Shown one piece after another: positions 33,271 through 44,372 of a DNA stretch of 64,000 nucleotides. Origin of the DNA: Filosporella fistucella (taxonomy: Eukaryota; Ascomycota; Leotiomycetes; Helotiales); assembly GCA_030077755.1 (NCBI GenBank), contig JAQJZZ010000012.1:434001-498000 (forward strand), written 5' to 3'. The position numbers were made by a program, and so were the translations under genes. The stretch's first letter is position 1. Each line of letters starts with the position of its first letter. The notes beneath the pieces are model-generated. The model searched no databases and had not been told where the DNA came from. It was given only the letters and a program-made list of their open reading frames with translations.

Positions 33271-33716
33271 TTATTGTGCTGTGGCATTGCACATTGGTAG
33301 GTTACAAATGCTACAGGCTGAAGTTACAGCGTGTGACCTCACTGAAAGTCCCTGCAGAAGCTTGCGACCGTGCAGCGCCGACGACGAATGGCCAAGCGAC
33401 GACAAAACCTTTGCAAACGGCGGAATTGATCAGGGTTACTTACACGTTCAACATGTTTGAGAATAGAAGCCTCAGTCTTCTTTGGCATAGAAGCAGAGGC
33501 TGGAACAGTAACCGCTTTGGGGACGGCTCTATTCAAAAGAGTGGCAGAAAGTGATGGGTTCACGATCTGGGTTGAAGGAATGGACCTATTCGCCGAGCGA
33601 GTGGAACGAATAGGAATTTTGCTCTTAGGGAGAGGAGCAGAGTTGACAAATTGAGTGGCTGCGAGGGTGGCTAATCCTCTGAGGCCAATGAACTTGGTAC
33701 CAAGGCAAGAAGACAT
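33271..33716 (-). CDS. Small basic Ser-rich hypothetical protein
   Basis: Exon 1 is 33444..33716 (91 codons; ATG at 33714-33716) and the probable exon 2 is 33271..33351, with a 92-bp phase-0 intron (donor gtaagt, acceptor ttctgcag), giving about 117 residues. Exon 1 is basic and Ser/Pro/Ala-rich and ends ..SILKHVER before the donor. The neighbouring gene's first exon ends ..SIDAHIAR before an identical donor, so the two may be distant tandem paralogues, with this one lacking the long CxxC exon. An in-frame ATG at 33783-33785 would add 23 hydrophobic residues. No family is recognised. Confidence 0.45.
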
Positions 33717-34618
33717 GATAGCAAGATGAAGAAGAAAGAGAAAGAAAGGTGGAACATGGGGGGAGGGCGACTTTCTATATACCATTTGTTTACTACTAAA
33801 TTGGCGTACAATGTGGAGACCTTCAAAGTCATGAAATCATTGCTTTCGTTGTAGTTCTGTCAAATGTGGAAAGAGCTTCATGAATAGCTCCTTCCAGTTT
33901 GCAATCTTGTGGAATGGTTGATGGGAAACGAGTGGTTGCGAGGGAGGCAGGACACCCAGCCAGAAATCAGATAAAGCGAACAGCAATTCCATTTCGAAAC
34001 TAAGAGAAGTCCTACTCTGAATAATCATAATGTTTCATGTATGTATTTCAGTCTTGAATCTCTATAGCTGAAGCAATATCAGCGAGTGGAATCGTTGCCC
34101 CCCTGGGATTTCCCGAGTCGAAGGGTACCACTTACCACGCTTGTGGTACACATACGACCAAAGCCAAGAGCTTAACTGACGTCATAAATTGAATGTAGAA
34201 AGCATCAGAAATTTTGATTCGTAACTGTAGCAATAAAGATGGAAAGAAGTCCTCGATGTCGTTCCTGCCCCTTTCTTAAGCGAGTACATCGGCTCAAGCG
34301 AAACTTTGGCCGAATGACGAAAGGCAAAACTTAGATATTTTGCACAAGTGATTGTGAATTGCAGTAGACAGTTGAATGTGAAGGTTCCTTATACGTTGCA
34401 GAACCGTCAGTCATACATGATGGGCTTGGCTTACTTTCCAGAGGCTCACTGGTAATTGTGGTGGTCAAATGGGTGGTATATAAAGTGCTTTCAATGCGCA
34501 TTGTGATGCTGCTTAACTTTCACTTCAGGAACCTCACTTTCGTGTCGAGTTTTTTCCAAATCAATCATTCCACGCTTCAATTGTAATCGAGCTCCAGAAT
34601 CCAATCTGCATGTTATAC
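33717..34618. other. Gene-poor flank of the retrotransposon
   Basis: The only open frame of note is 33837-34028 on the minus strand (63 residues, starts ATG, with ELLFALSDFWLGVLPPSQ). It might be a small gene or a fragment; nothing supports either. The rest is unremarkable, down to the ATAC target site at 34615-34618. Confidence 0.35.
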
Positions 34619-34815
34619 TGTAAAAGGGCTCTGAAATCAGTGTTTATTATACTAGTCACGTGTGGCACGTGTTCGGCTATTTTCTAGTATTTTGTTATAT
34701 CATTCCAGGGCTCGACCTTCTATACTTAGAGACTTAGACAATAATGCCATAATTACTAAAGACCACCAGCTGCTTACCCTTTTTATTATTTATATTATTT
34801 GTGGTTCTATTTACA
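34619..34815 (+). repeat. 5' LTR
   Basis: 197 bp, beginning TGTAAAAGGG and ending CTATTTACA, so it keeps the canonical TG...CA ends. It differs from the 3' LTR at ten positions, all transitions, nine in CpA/TpG context. Confidence 0.93.
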
Positions 34816-35456
34816 TTGGTGACCTATATAGGGAGAAAAACCGAAGGCTCTATTTCCATACACCCTTCTATTATAAGAAATTTATTTATATAATTTCTAG
34901 CCATAAGAATAAAAGCTTTAAAGCTATTAACATTTATAAGATGCTATAATATAAATAAAATGTGGGCTATGCTAGAGACCCTAAGAATATTTAAAGGTCC
35001 AAGCTTATTATAATAATATCGGAGAAAAAGTTCTTACCGCAAAATGCCTTTAAAAACTCTATAATTCCATATATAATTAATGACCGAGATAAGTTATATA
35101 GGGGATTAGACCTTTTAAGACTATTTAAAACCTAGAGTCTAATAAAGGAATTAATATATTAAACCATTTTAAGATATATTAGAGTTTATATTATATTCTA
35201 TAACTTATGGCTTAAATTAATAAAGATCCTTTTAAATATCCCGGCGAAATATCTTTAAATATTAAAAAAAGGGGTATTATTCCTAGAATATAAGGAGATT
35301 TTAGGGGAAGGAATAAGGGAATCAAACCAGACTCTTTATAAGCTTAATACCCACATTTAAAAAAATCATTATTTAATAAAAAAGATATAAGATATAATAG
35401 CCTTATTCCCGATATTAGAACCATTATTTAATATATTTATTATAAAACCAATAATT

Positions 35457-35711
35457 ATGTCTGCCAAAAATAGCATAAGAACTCTTAAAATGAATAATAT
35501 TATTAAAACGGACACGTTAGCACTAGTGGATAATAATAAGTCTAAAGCACCTCTAGCTATTACCCCTAATATTATTAATTACTTTAGCCCCATGCCAGCA
35601 CTAGGGAATAAAGGCATGCTATACTTTAATGGAACTTATATTAAAGAATTTACACGTTATTTTAAAAAAACGTATAATAACTATGGAATCTCAAAAGCTA
35701 ATAAAATCTAG
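35457..35711 (+). pseudogene. Gag fragment of the retrotransposon
   Basis: An 84-codon open frame ends with MLYFNGTYIKEFTRYFKKTY, which matches the F-[DN]-G-x-[NY]-[IV]-x-[EK]-F-[LIT]-x-[RF]-[FY] start of fungal gypsy Gag. It is interrupted by a stop, after which Gag-like residues continue to about 36500. A nucleocapsid-like zinc knuckle near 36520-36600 has lost most of its cysteines (TGC to TAT-type changes). Confidence 0.65.
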
Positions 35712-37639
35712 AGGCTCCTAAGATATGCTAATTAGATTAGACGATAATAAATCAAAGGCTTATCCGAGTACCTTAATAAGAAATTATATGCTAAATTCGC
35801 TCTTATAATCCATAAAGAATTTGCTAACTTTAACCCTAAATAACTTAAAATGTCTATTACCTTCCTTAAATAATTTATTAGGATTAAACGCAAATCTATT
35901 AATCTTAAAGCATTTCTTAGGGAATTCCATATTATATTAGGAGAGCTAGTTATAAAGGGTATCTTAAGTCATGCTAATTAAGGGAGATTCCTACTTATCG
36001 GCTTACTTAAGTCCGTAAGGGAAAAGATTATTAATAAGTATTAGGTTAATTATAATAAACCGGAGTCTTATAATAAATATAGCCAATTTAAAGAATACGC
36101 CAAGAATTTTATAAATATTAGATATAGCTTAAAGGTTTAAGAACTTTAGAAAAACCCAATAGCAAGCTATAAAAAAGAGATAATATTTATAATTAAATAG
36201 CTCAATAATCTAAAACCACCTATAATATTAGCTATTAATCCGCTAATAATATTTTCTTAAATAGCTAATATAAACGCAAAGTTAAAGGCACTTGCATTAG
36301 ATTTTAAACATTTAAAGATTAGGAATATAAGAGTGGAAAAGAGATTAAATAATGAGAATTATAATCCAGAATTTAAAAGAAAAGTAAGAGCTTAATATTT
36401 TATATATGGGAATAAGTATAATAGATATTCCTATTAGGACTTAAGATATAATAATAATATTAACCTCTTAAATAATGTTTTTATTAATATTATTAAAGTT
36501 TATAAAAGTTAGGATATTACCTGCAATTTCTATAATAGGAAATTTGGAATAAAATAGCATAGGTTTAAGGATAAATATCCTATATACCTTTATATAATAA
36601 TTATAGGCACAATTTACTCTAATAACTTTGGCAAAATTATACTCGGTCTAAGAAGAATAAAAGCTTAACTATTAAGGAAAAAAAGAGATTAAAGTTGGGT
36701 AGCTATTATTTAATTAGCGATAAATAGCATAAATCTAGATAAGAACGTGGATGCAAGACATATAAATACTTAAGTATTTAAATAATTAATAAAGCCACCA
36801 CATTTTAATATATAAGGAGCACGTTTATAATAACCTACCTCCTTTATAGGCTATTAACCACCTATATCATTATCACAATTAACCTCCATTCTTTAATTAA
36901 ATAGGCTAGCGGGAGTTAAAAAGATCTAGCTTTCCGGATAATCGCTATTAATAGAATTAGACTTAAAAGTGGAAGAGGACTTAATAAACGTAAAAGTAAT
37001 ATCAAGTGTGGTTATTAGAACTAAGAAGCCTATTATATATTTTAAAAATATAATAAAGGTGGCTAAAAAAGTCTTAAAGCCAAGGATTAATTTAGGAAGA
37101 ATAATAAGAGAATAAAATTATAATATTATTCCATAGCGCCTAAGTATTAAGGATAATGAGGAATTAAAAGAGTCTAATACAATTATAGTTAATAAAAGCC
37201 AATTATAATAGCAAGATTCCTAAAGGGATATTAAAATAGAGGAAATTATAATTGAGTTAAAAGATAAAGTTATTAAGCTAATAATTAAGAAACCTAAAAG
37301 AGCCTTAAATTAAAGAATAAAGAAAAATAGGGACCGAATCCTTAATTAATATACTAGTCTAAAAGCAAGAATAAAAGCCATTAATTAACTTTTCTCGGGG
37401 AAAGAAATGCATTTATAAGACATTTATATTATCTAAGAAAACGTCTTTAAAATGGCTTAGGAAAGATATATTATTTCAAAAACTAAAGGAAATGATTTTA
37501 TTTTATAAAATCCAGGAGAAACTAAAAATTAAATATTAAAAAGATTTAGGAAAGTAGCTACTCTCAAAGTTAATGCTATTAAAATGGGTTCTATTATTTA
37601 AAAGTGCCTAATATTAGTAATAAGAATATTAAAAGTAAA

Positions 37640-37900
37640 AGTCTTAATTAATAATAAAATCAAGGTTATAGCAATTCTTAATATAGGAGCAGAGGTTAAT
37701 ATTATAGGAAGAAATTAGGTAAAGGAAATAAAACTCATAATATTAAAGATAAAAAGATAAATAACCTATTTAACTATTAATAATAAGAATAGACTATTTA
37801 TAGGCTTTATTAAGAATGTCCCTATTAATGCTAAAAGTATTATCTATTATATTAACTTTTAGGTAATCTCTCATTATTAAAAGGAGATTCTTTTAAGAAT
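37640..37900 (+). pseudogene. Aspartic protease remnant
   Basis: AILNIGAEVNIIG (about 37670-37710) corresponds to the A-[LI]-[LI]-D-S-G-A-[ED]-[IV]-N-[VF] active site of gypsy proteases. The catalytic Asp reads as Asn, a G-to-A change expected from RIP on the opposite strand. Confidence 0.7.
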
Positions 37901-38699
37901 ACTATATTTGCTAGAAACGAAGTTTAACTTTTATTATCTAAGAGGAGGGATTATGCAAGCTTGCTTTATAGATATTTAAAGAATAATAAGAACGGTTATA
38001 GTTATTAGAGATAAAACTGAGTATGCTAGCGCCAAAGAAGTAGAGATAACGAGAAAAGTTTAGCTAATTTATAAAATAGGTTATAAGTTAATAAGGTTAA
38101 AAGCCTAGGATTAATATATTATAACTCTTAAAGTAATAGAGAATAGAGTAATAATTTAAGGTTAAAGCGACGTAATAAATAAAAGGAAAAGAAAAAAAAT
38201 ATAAAAAGGGAATTATACGCAAAATTTAATATATATATAATATAAATGGATAGAGTTACTAGAATAAATGATTTTATTATTATTATTAAAGAAAGAAAAA
38301 AAGGTAATCCAAGTTAACGTTACCCCTAAAGACCATTTAAGGTTAATATAGCATATAAAAAAGTCGCTAATAAGATTTAACTAGTGAGCTTAGGAGATTT
38401 TAATAAGACGAATTTAGGAGGATTAATTAATTGGCTTAAAAAATTAAAAGATAAGAAGCCAAATGTTAAAATAGGTGAATTTAACGATTAGATATTAAGA
38501 AGATTCGCAATTAGCATACCAGGAAGCAGACTCATAATAAAAAGGATAGAGTAAATAATAGTAGGAAAGATTATTATAAATGAAGAAAAAAGGTTATTCA
38601 TGTAAATACTTATAAATTATAAGAAAGCTATTATATTTGACTAGATAAAAATAGGAATTATCACTTTAGATATTATATCACTACTTAGAATTAAGACCA

Positions 38700-40080
38700 T
38701 TCCTTATCAAGCATAGTAAGAAAGCTCATTTCTAGTATTAAAAGCGCTTAATAAAAAAGTTATTAAAATGCTAAGAGATAAAATGCATAAAGGAGTAATA
38801 AAATAATATTATGGTCCATATAAAAACAAGTGGTTCTTAATAATAAAGAAGGAAAAGAAGAGCTATTAACTTATTATAGCAGTAATTAAAATGAATCAAG
38901 TCATAATTAGGGATGCGAATATTCCACCAAATATAGACTAGTTCTTAAAAGAATTCGCAGGAATAATAATAGCATTATTAATGGACTTATTTTCTGGCTA
39001 TAATTAAATGTTATTAGATTTTAGGGATAGAGATATGACTATTATATATACCCTAATCGGACTTATTAGGTTAATAAGACTCCCTTAAGGTAATACCAAC
39101 TCGATTATATAATTTTATAAAGTAATTTATAAGATTTTGCTTAATTACGTGCCACATATTGCATTATCATATATAAATAACATTAGAGTAAAAGGATCAT
39201 ATTCCTTTTATAATAATAAAGAAGTGGCGCTAGGAATTAAACGTTTTATATTAAAATATCTTTAAAACTTGGACCTAGTAATAGAAAGATTAGAAAGAGC
39301 TAGAGCGACTATTGGAATTAAATTATAATTTTATATGCCAGGCTTAAAAATTATTGGCTATATTACCGATTTAAAAGGAAGATACCCAAAAATAGCCAAA
39401 ATTAATAAAATTTTAAAATGGTTAAAATGCAATAATATTATAAAAGCTAGAGCATTTATGGGCATTTATGTTTTTTACCGTATTTAGGTTAAAGATTATG
39501 CTAAAATCGTAAAACCGATATATTCTCTAATAAAAAAAGGAATAAACTTTAAGTGAGAATAACCTTAAAAAGATACGCTTCTCACAATTTAATATGCGCT
39601 AATATCGGCACTAGCCTTAATAAAAATAAGGTACGGGAAGGATTTAGGAGAGATTATTTTAATAATAAATACTAATTTAAAAGGATGGGGTGCTATACTT
39701 TAATAGCTTAACGAAGATAAAAATAGATATTTAAGCAAATATAAAAGCGGACTCTAGTCTTTAGCTAAATAAAATTATAATGCCATTAAATGAGAATATA
39801 AAGGTGCCTTAAAAGCCATAAAGAAAATGAGAGGAGATTTATATAGAGTGCATTTTATCCTAGAAATAAATGCTATAATTCTAATAGCGCAGCTAAATAA
39901 AGCTGCATTTGACTTGCCGGGAGCAATACTCACACGCTAAATAGCTTAAATGAGACTAATAGACTTTAAAGTTAAATACATTTTAAGAATCAAGAATATT
40001 ATTATAAATGGCCTATTAAGAAGACCAATTTTCCTAGGAGATAAAGAGGAAAGAGAAAATGAAAAAGACCTAAATAATTA
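38700..40080 (+). pseudogene. Reverse transcriptase and RNase H remnant
   Basis: The RT blocks appear in order: MDLFSGYN then a stop (usually D-x-x-S-G-Y-x-Q), a region equal to LP-[FQ]-G-[LA]-x-N-[AS] with a stop and Asn for Asp, and SYINNI for the Y-x-D-D catalytic box with both Asp changed to Asn. The link region KIVKPIYSLIKKG and an RNase H-like NLKGWGAIL follow. Frequent stops and catalytic D-to-N changes make it dead. Confidence 0.85.
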
Positions 40081-40479
40081 AATTAACGCAAGAATTTACT
40101 ATATATTAATATATAATATAGCATTGGCTCAAAAGCAACACCTAAATAGATCCTATTTACCTAAATCTTAAATAATTGCTTCCTTTCTTATAATACTCCG
40201 AAATCCGGGCAATATAATTATATTATAATTTAAAATCTTTAAGAATAAAGCCTTAGATTTCATTATTAGAGATTAGCAACTTTATAAGAGAGCCTCTAAG
40301 GATGTCCCAATAAAATTAGTCGTGGATAGAGCTAAAAAGAAAAACCAAGTCATATTAGAATATTATATTAAGGGTGATTATTATAGAAAAGAAGAGACAT
40401 ATCGCAAATCCGTAAATAGATTTTAATAAAGTGGTGCATTTATTAATTATAAAGCCTTTTATATAAGCTATAAAGAATA

Positions 40480-41420
40480 TTAAATGAGATTAGGGTTAAA
40501 GTATAATAAGCCACTTTATATAACTTGGATAACTGGCATATAATAGAAAGTAGGTCTTAACGTGGTTTATATGCCAAATAATAACGGTAAGAAATTCTTC
40601 ATTTTAATAAAAGATAATTTATTTAGCTAGCTAAAAGGAAGAGCCTTAATAAAAGCAAACGCCGCTTTAATAGCAAAATTTATTTAAGAAGACATTATTT
40701 ATAGGCATGGGATTTTTAGGAGACTTATAATAAATAAAGGTCTAAAAAATAAGGATATTACTACGGAGTTTATTAAGAAGTATAGAATTAAAAGAGTATA
40801 AATTTTAGCATATAACTTAAAAGCAAATGGAATAATTAAGAGGGGATATAAGGATATTCTAGAATCGCTAATAAAAATAATAGGAGGAAGGATATAAAAA
40901 TAGATTAAGAAATTTTATTTAATCCTATTAGCATGCCAAATTAGCATATATGGATTAACCGGTATTATACTATTCTTTTTATTTTATAAAAGGGAAGCAA
41001 TTCTTTTAATAAAGATATAATATCCCGTTTAGAGAATGCTAGATTAAAAGAAAATAAGAATATGAGCTAATTTTCTAATTATATGAGCAAGATAGCTAAA
41101 ATTAAGAGATAAAGATATAAAAGAAATCACCTTAAAAAAAAGAAGAATTAGGGAATTAGGAAAGGAAGCATTTAATAAAACTCATAAATTATAAATATAT
41201 AGCCTTAAAGTTAATAATATTATTCTAATTCTTGATATAAAGAAAGTAATTAATATATCTTTAAATATTAAACTCAAATACCAATAGAGGGGACCCTATT
41301 AAATCACCTTAGCAAATAATATAAAAGGATATTTTAAGCTAAAAGAGCTAAATGGTATTTAATTATAGGGATTATTTATAGGAAATAGGCTAAAGAGGTT
41401 TATTTAAAGAAGAAAAGGAT
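40480..41420 (+). pseudogene. Integrase and C-terminal remnant
   Basis: NKGLKNKDITTEFIKKY (around 40730-40790) matches the D-N-G-x-E-[FN] core of the integrase, again with Asp replaced by Asn. YNLKANGIIKRGYKDI corresponds to the H-P-x-[AT]-N-G-x-x-E-R block with Glu changed to Lys. A C-terminal part with a NNIILILDIKK-like strand and a KELNG-like stretch ends about 41400. Confidence 0.8.
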
Positions 41421-43907
41421 TTATTATAATAGACCTTATTATATAGGATAATAGCAATAATAATAGCTTAAAAGGATTAGATAATTCAAATAAATCTAAA
41501 TATAAAGACTCTAAGGGCAATAATTAATAAATATTATTAGCGGCGACCATTTTAAATCACATCAAATTAGCTAGCTATCTTTAGGCTTAGGCGATATTAT
41601 ATTAATATTTAACTTGGCCTTAAGTAAGAGCTACTTTTTAAGATAGCGGGAGAATTAAAAGCTTTATAAGCGCCATTCTTACGCGATAATTAAAAGATTA
41701 CCTTAATAGTTAAAAACTATAAAGGATACTAATATAATACCCCCTATTTACTTTTATATAGGATTTATTAGCTCGCGTTACCCTAATATATGAGACGAGG
41801 CCGATTTTAATTATAGATAAGCGGGAGAGCCGAAGCTCTATAAGCGCTCTAAATCGGTGTCTTTAAACCTTTTTTAAATAAGATTAGGAAATATTTCAAT
41901 TATACCTTAAGCAAGGTTTTAGGATACCTTTCTTATAACCATAACTCCACGGAGGGTTTAATATTGGATTTGCTTTAATAAATTAAAGTAAAAAGGTAAT
42001 AGGAGACTAGGATTAAACCAGGAACCTATTATGAGACATATTAAAGTAAACCTTAAAAAAGCCCTTAAAAGAAAAACCCTTAAAAATAAAATAAAGCCCT
42101 CGGAATTCCCTTTAGTTTTAAATGATTATTATCTCAAATCTTAAGGAAAAGCAATTATAGCTAGTAATTACCCCTTATTAAGACTTAAAAAGGCAATAAT
42201 CTTTATAATTAGTTTAGAATATATTTATTTTAGCTTAAAAAATAAAGTATTTTCCCTTAAATAGTCAATATTCCCTATTGGCTTTTTAGCACACCGTTTA
42301 TTAAAGTATAAATATAAGGTTTAAAAAGTGCCCGAGCACCTTCCTTATAGCTATAATAACTTAATAAGTTTAATAAGCTTTTATTATAAAAGCAAATAGC
42401 TAAAATCTATAATAGCTAGCTATTAATTAAAGATATACTTCCTTTATTAAAGGAGATATCCTTAAAATTTGCATTAATAACCTTTTAAGAGTTTTATATT
42501 TATTAAAGAAACTTTAGCGACGATAATATTCCTAATTATAGGTAGGTCTCTCTCACATTCTCGCACGGATCCATAAAGAAGCACTCTCCCTAGCAAAAGC
42601 CGAAGGTGTATATAATATAGGATAAGCTATTAAGATAAGTATGATATAGAAAAAAAAGAAGCTATTAAGCCCTTTATAAAAACTCTTAATATATATTAAC
42701 CAGGGTAATACACCGTTATCTGGATATATAAAGCATGCCTTATATAGCTTAAATAACCCGTAAAAGGCACTTTATAGAAATAGAGGCTTAATATACTTTT
42801 AATCCCTTAACCTATAATTCGGCACTAGCTAAAAAGATCCTTATAAAACTCTTTATAATAATAAAAATGAATAATATTATAAGGATAAGTAAAGAAATAT
42901 AAGGAAAATAATTAAATTAGCCGCGCTATTAGTGCTTACTAATATTTACCTATTTGCATAAAGCCCTATTACCTAATACCTCATTATCCTATATATATAT
43001 TTAAATTCGAGGTTCTTATTCGAGGTTATTAACCTATTTATATCCTAACCACTAATATATAAGTCAAAGTTATTAAAGGAAGGAAGGATTAAAGAAAGGA
43101 AGGAAGGACGGAAAATAGGATCTAAGAAATATAAAAGACGATTAGCTAACTAATTCTTTTAAACCAATTAACCGTAAAAGAAATCATATCTGGCCTAAGA
43201 CTAATTAAGGACGTGTCGGCTGCCTTAGGCGAGTGTGAAAACCCTATGTGTGGTTACCATGAGACTATTATAATAAAGTGGCACTTAGCTTATATAATTA
43301 CCCTAATTTAATTACTCTAAGAGAGCGCCAAATAATGATGATAATATTAAATGGTAATAATAATTGTTAATAAAGGAGCAAGACTTAATAAGAAGTTAAA
43401 AAAGGGATAAAAGATATATTAAATGGCAAAACTTAGCTTTAATAAAAGGCTAAAAGTGTTTATTTTCGAGTATTATTATACCCCGCAATTATAAAAATCT
43501 CAATTTATTATTAGCGCATCTTTTTATCACTTACCTTAATAATAAACCTTTATAATTAAGGATAATAATAGCGATAAGGGTATCTAAGGAAGGATCGTTA
43601 TCATTATAAGCCATTATAAAAGAAATAGGCGAAAAGTTATAAAGAAAATAGGAAAAATGTTAAGTTTAAGAGGTTAAAAGGAATGGGAGGGTTTATATAT
43701 GCTATAAGAAGCCATGTGAGCCTAGAATTGAGAATAAATGGCCAATTATCCATTATTCTTTAAAAGCAAACTTTTAAGGAAGGTCACGGGATATTTTCTT
43801 TTTAGGTTTTAACATTAAGGATCACTTTATTCTTTTAAGCATTTCCTTATAATTAGAGTTATTTAGGCCTATTTTGGAAGACTTAAACGTACTCGTTTAA
43901 TAAAACT
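41421..43907 (+). other. 2.5-kb non-coding 3' part of the retrotransposon
   Basis: After the integrase tail and before the 3' LTR I see no retroviral motif. Local words such as AAGCGGGAGAG-like and TATAAGCGC recur at about 41640-41680 and 41810-41860. It could be a long 3' UTR, an extra gene obliterated by RIP, or a nested second insertion; no nested LTR pair was spotted. Confidence 0.4.
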
Positions 43908-43920
43908 AGGTGGGGGCGAG
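43908..43920 (+). other. Polypurine tract
   Basis: AGGTGGGGGCGAG directly abuts the 3' LTR and is an almost pure purine, GC-rich island in an AT-rich element, as expected for the plus-strand primer site. Confidence 0.65.
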
Positions 43921-44117
43921 TATAAAAGGGCTCTAAAATCAGTATTTATTATACTAGTCACGTGTAGCACGTATTCGGCTATTTTCTAGTATTTTGTCAT
44001 ATTATTCTAGGGCTCGACCTTTTATACTTAGAGACTTAGACAATAATGCCATAATTACTAAAGACCACCAGCTGCTTACCCTTTTTATTATTTATATTAT
44101 TTGTGGTTCTATTTATA
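43921..44117 (+). repeat. 3' LTR
   Basis: 197 bp, beginning TATAAAAGGG and ending CTATTTATA: both terminal dinucleotides have become TA (TG to TA and CA to TA). It is otherwise co-linear with the 5' LTR without indels. Confidence 0.93.
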
Positions 44118-44372
44118 ATACTTTCTGAGTTTATCACCTCACCATTCGGAGTAGCAAGTCAAGGACGTCTGGTCGGAAGCTTTTATCGATCTCTTCATTT
44201 AATAAATTTACTCCTGGATTACAGGCGATTCATGGTTGGACGGATCATTATCGCGAACCTGCTAACAATCTCAGTTTCTATAACAATATCATCTCATCTA
44301 TTTCTCATCCCATTTTACAACTTCAGCTCCCTATTGAAATAACGAATTCGGCAACCCTTGAAAGAAGCAGTC

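Larger units (their letters stand above)
34619..44117 (+). mobile_element. RIP-degraded Ty3/gypsy-type LTR retrotransposon
   Basis: The 9,499-bp element is bounded by two 197-bp direct repeats (34619..34815 and 43921..44117) and flanked by ATAC on both sides (34615..34618 and 44118..44121), a 4-bp target-site duplication. Gag, protease, reverse transcriptase, RNase H and integrase remnants follow in Ty3/gypsy order on the plus strand. Stops, mostly TAA or TAG where CAA, CAG or TGG would be expected, occur every few dozen bases. The interior is extremely AT-rich with excess TpA, and apart from one gag fragment it has no frame over 60 codons. This is the signature of RIP. It inserted about 255 bp upstream of the Ppo-like pseudogene start. 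Confidence 0.93.
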
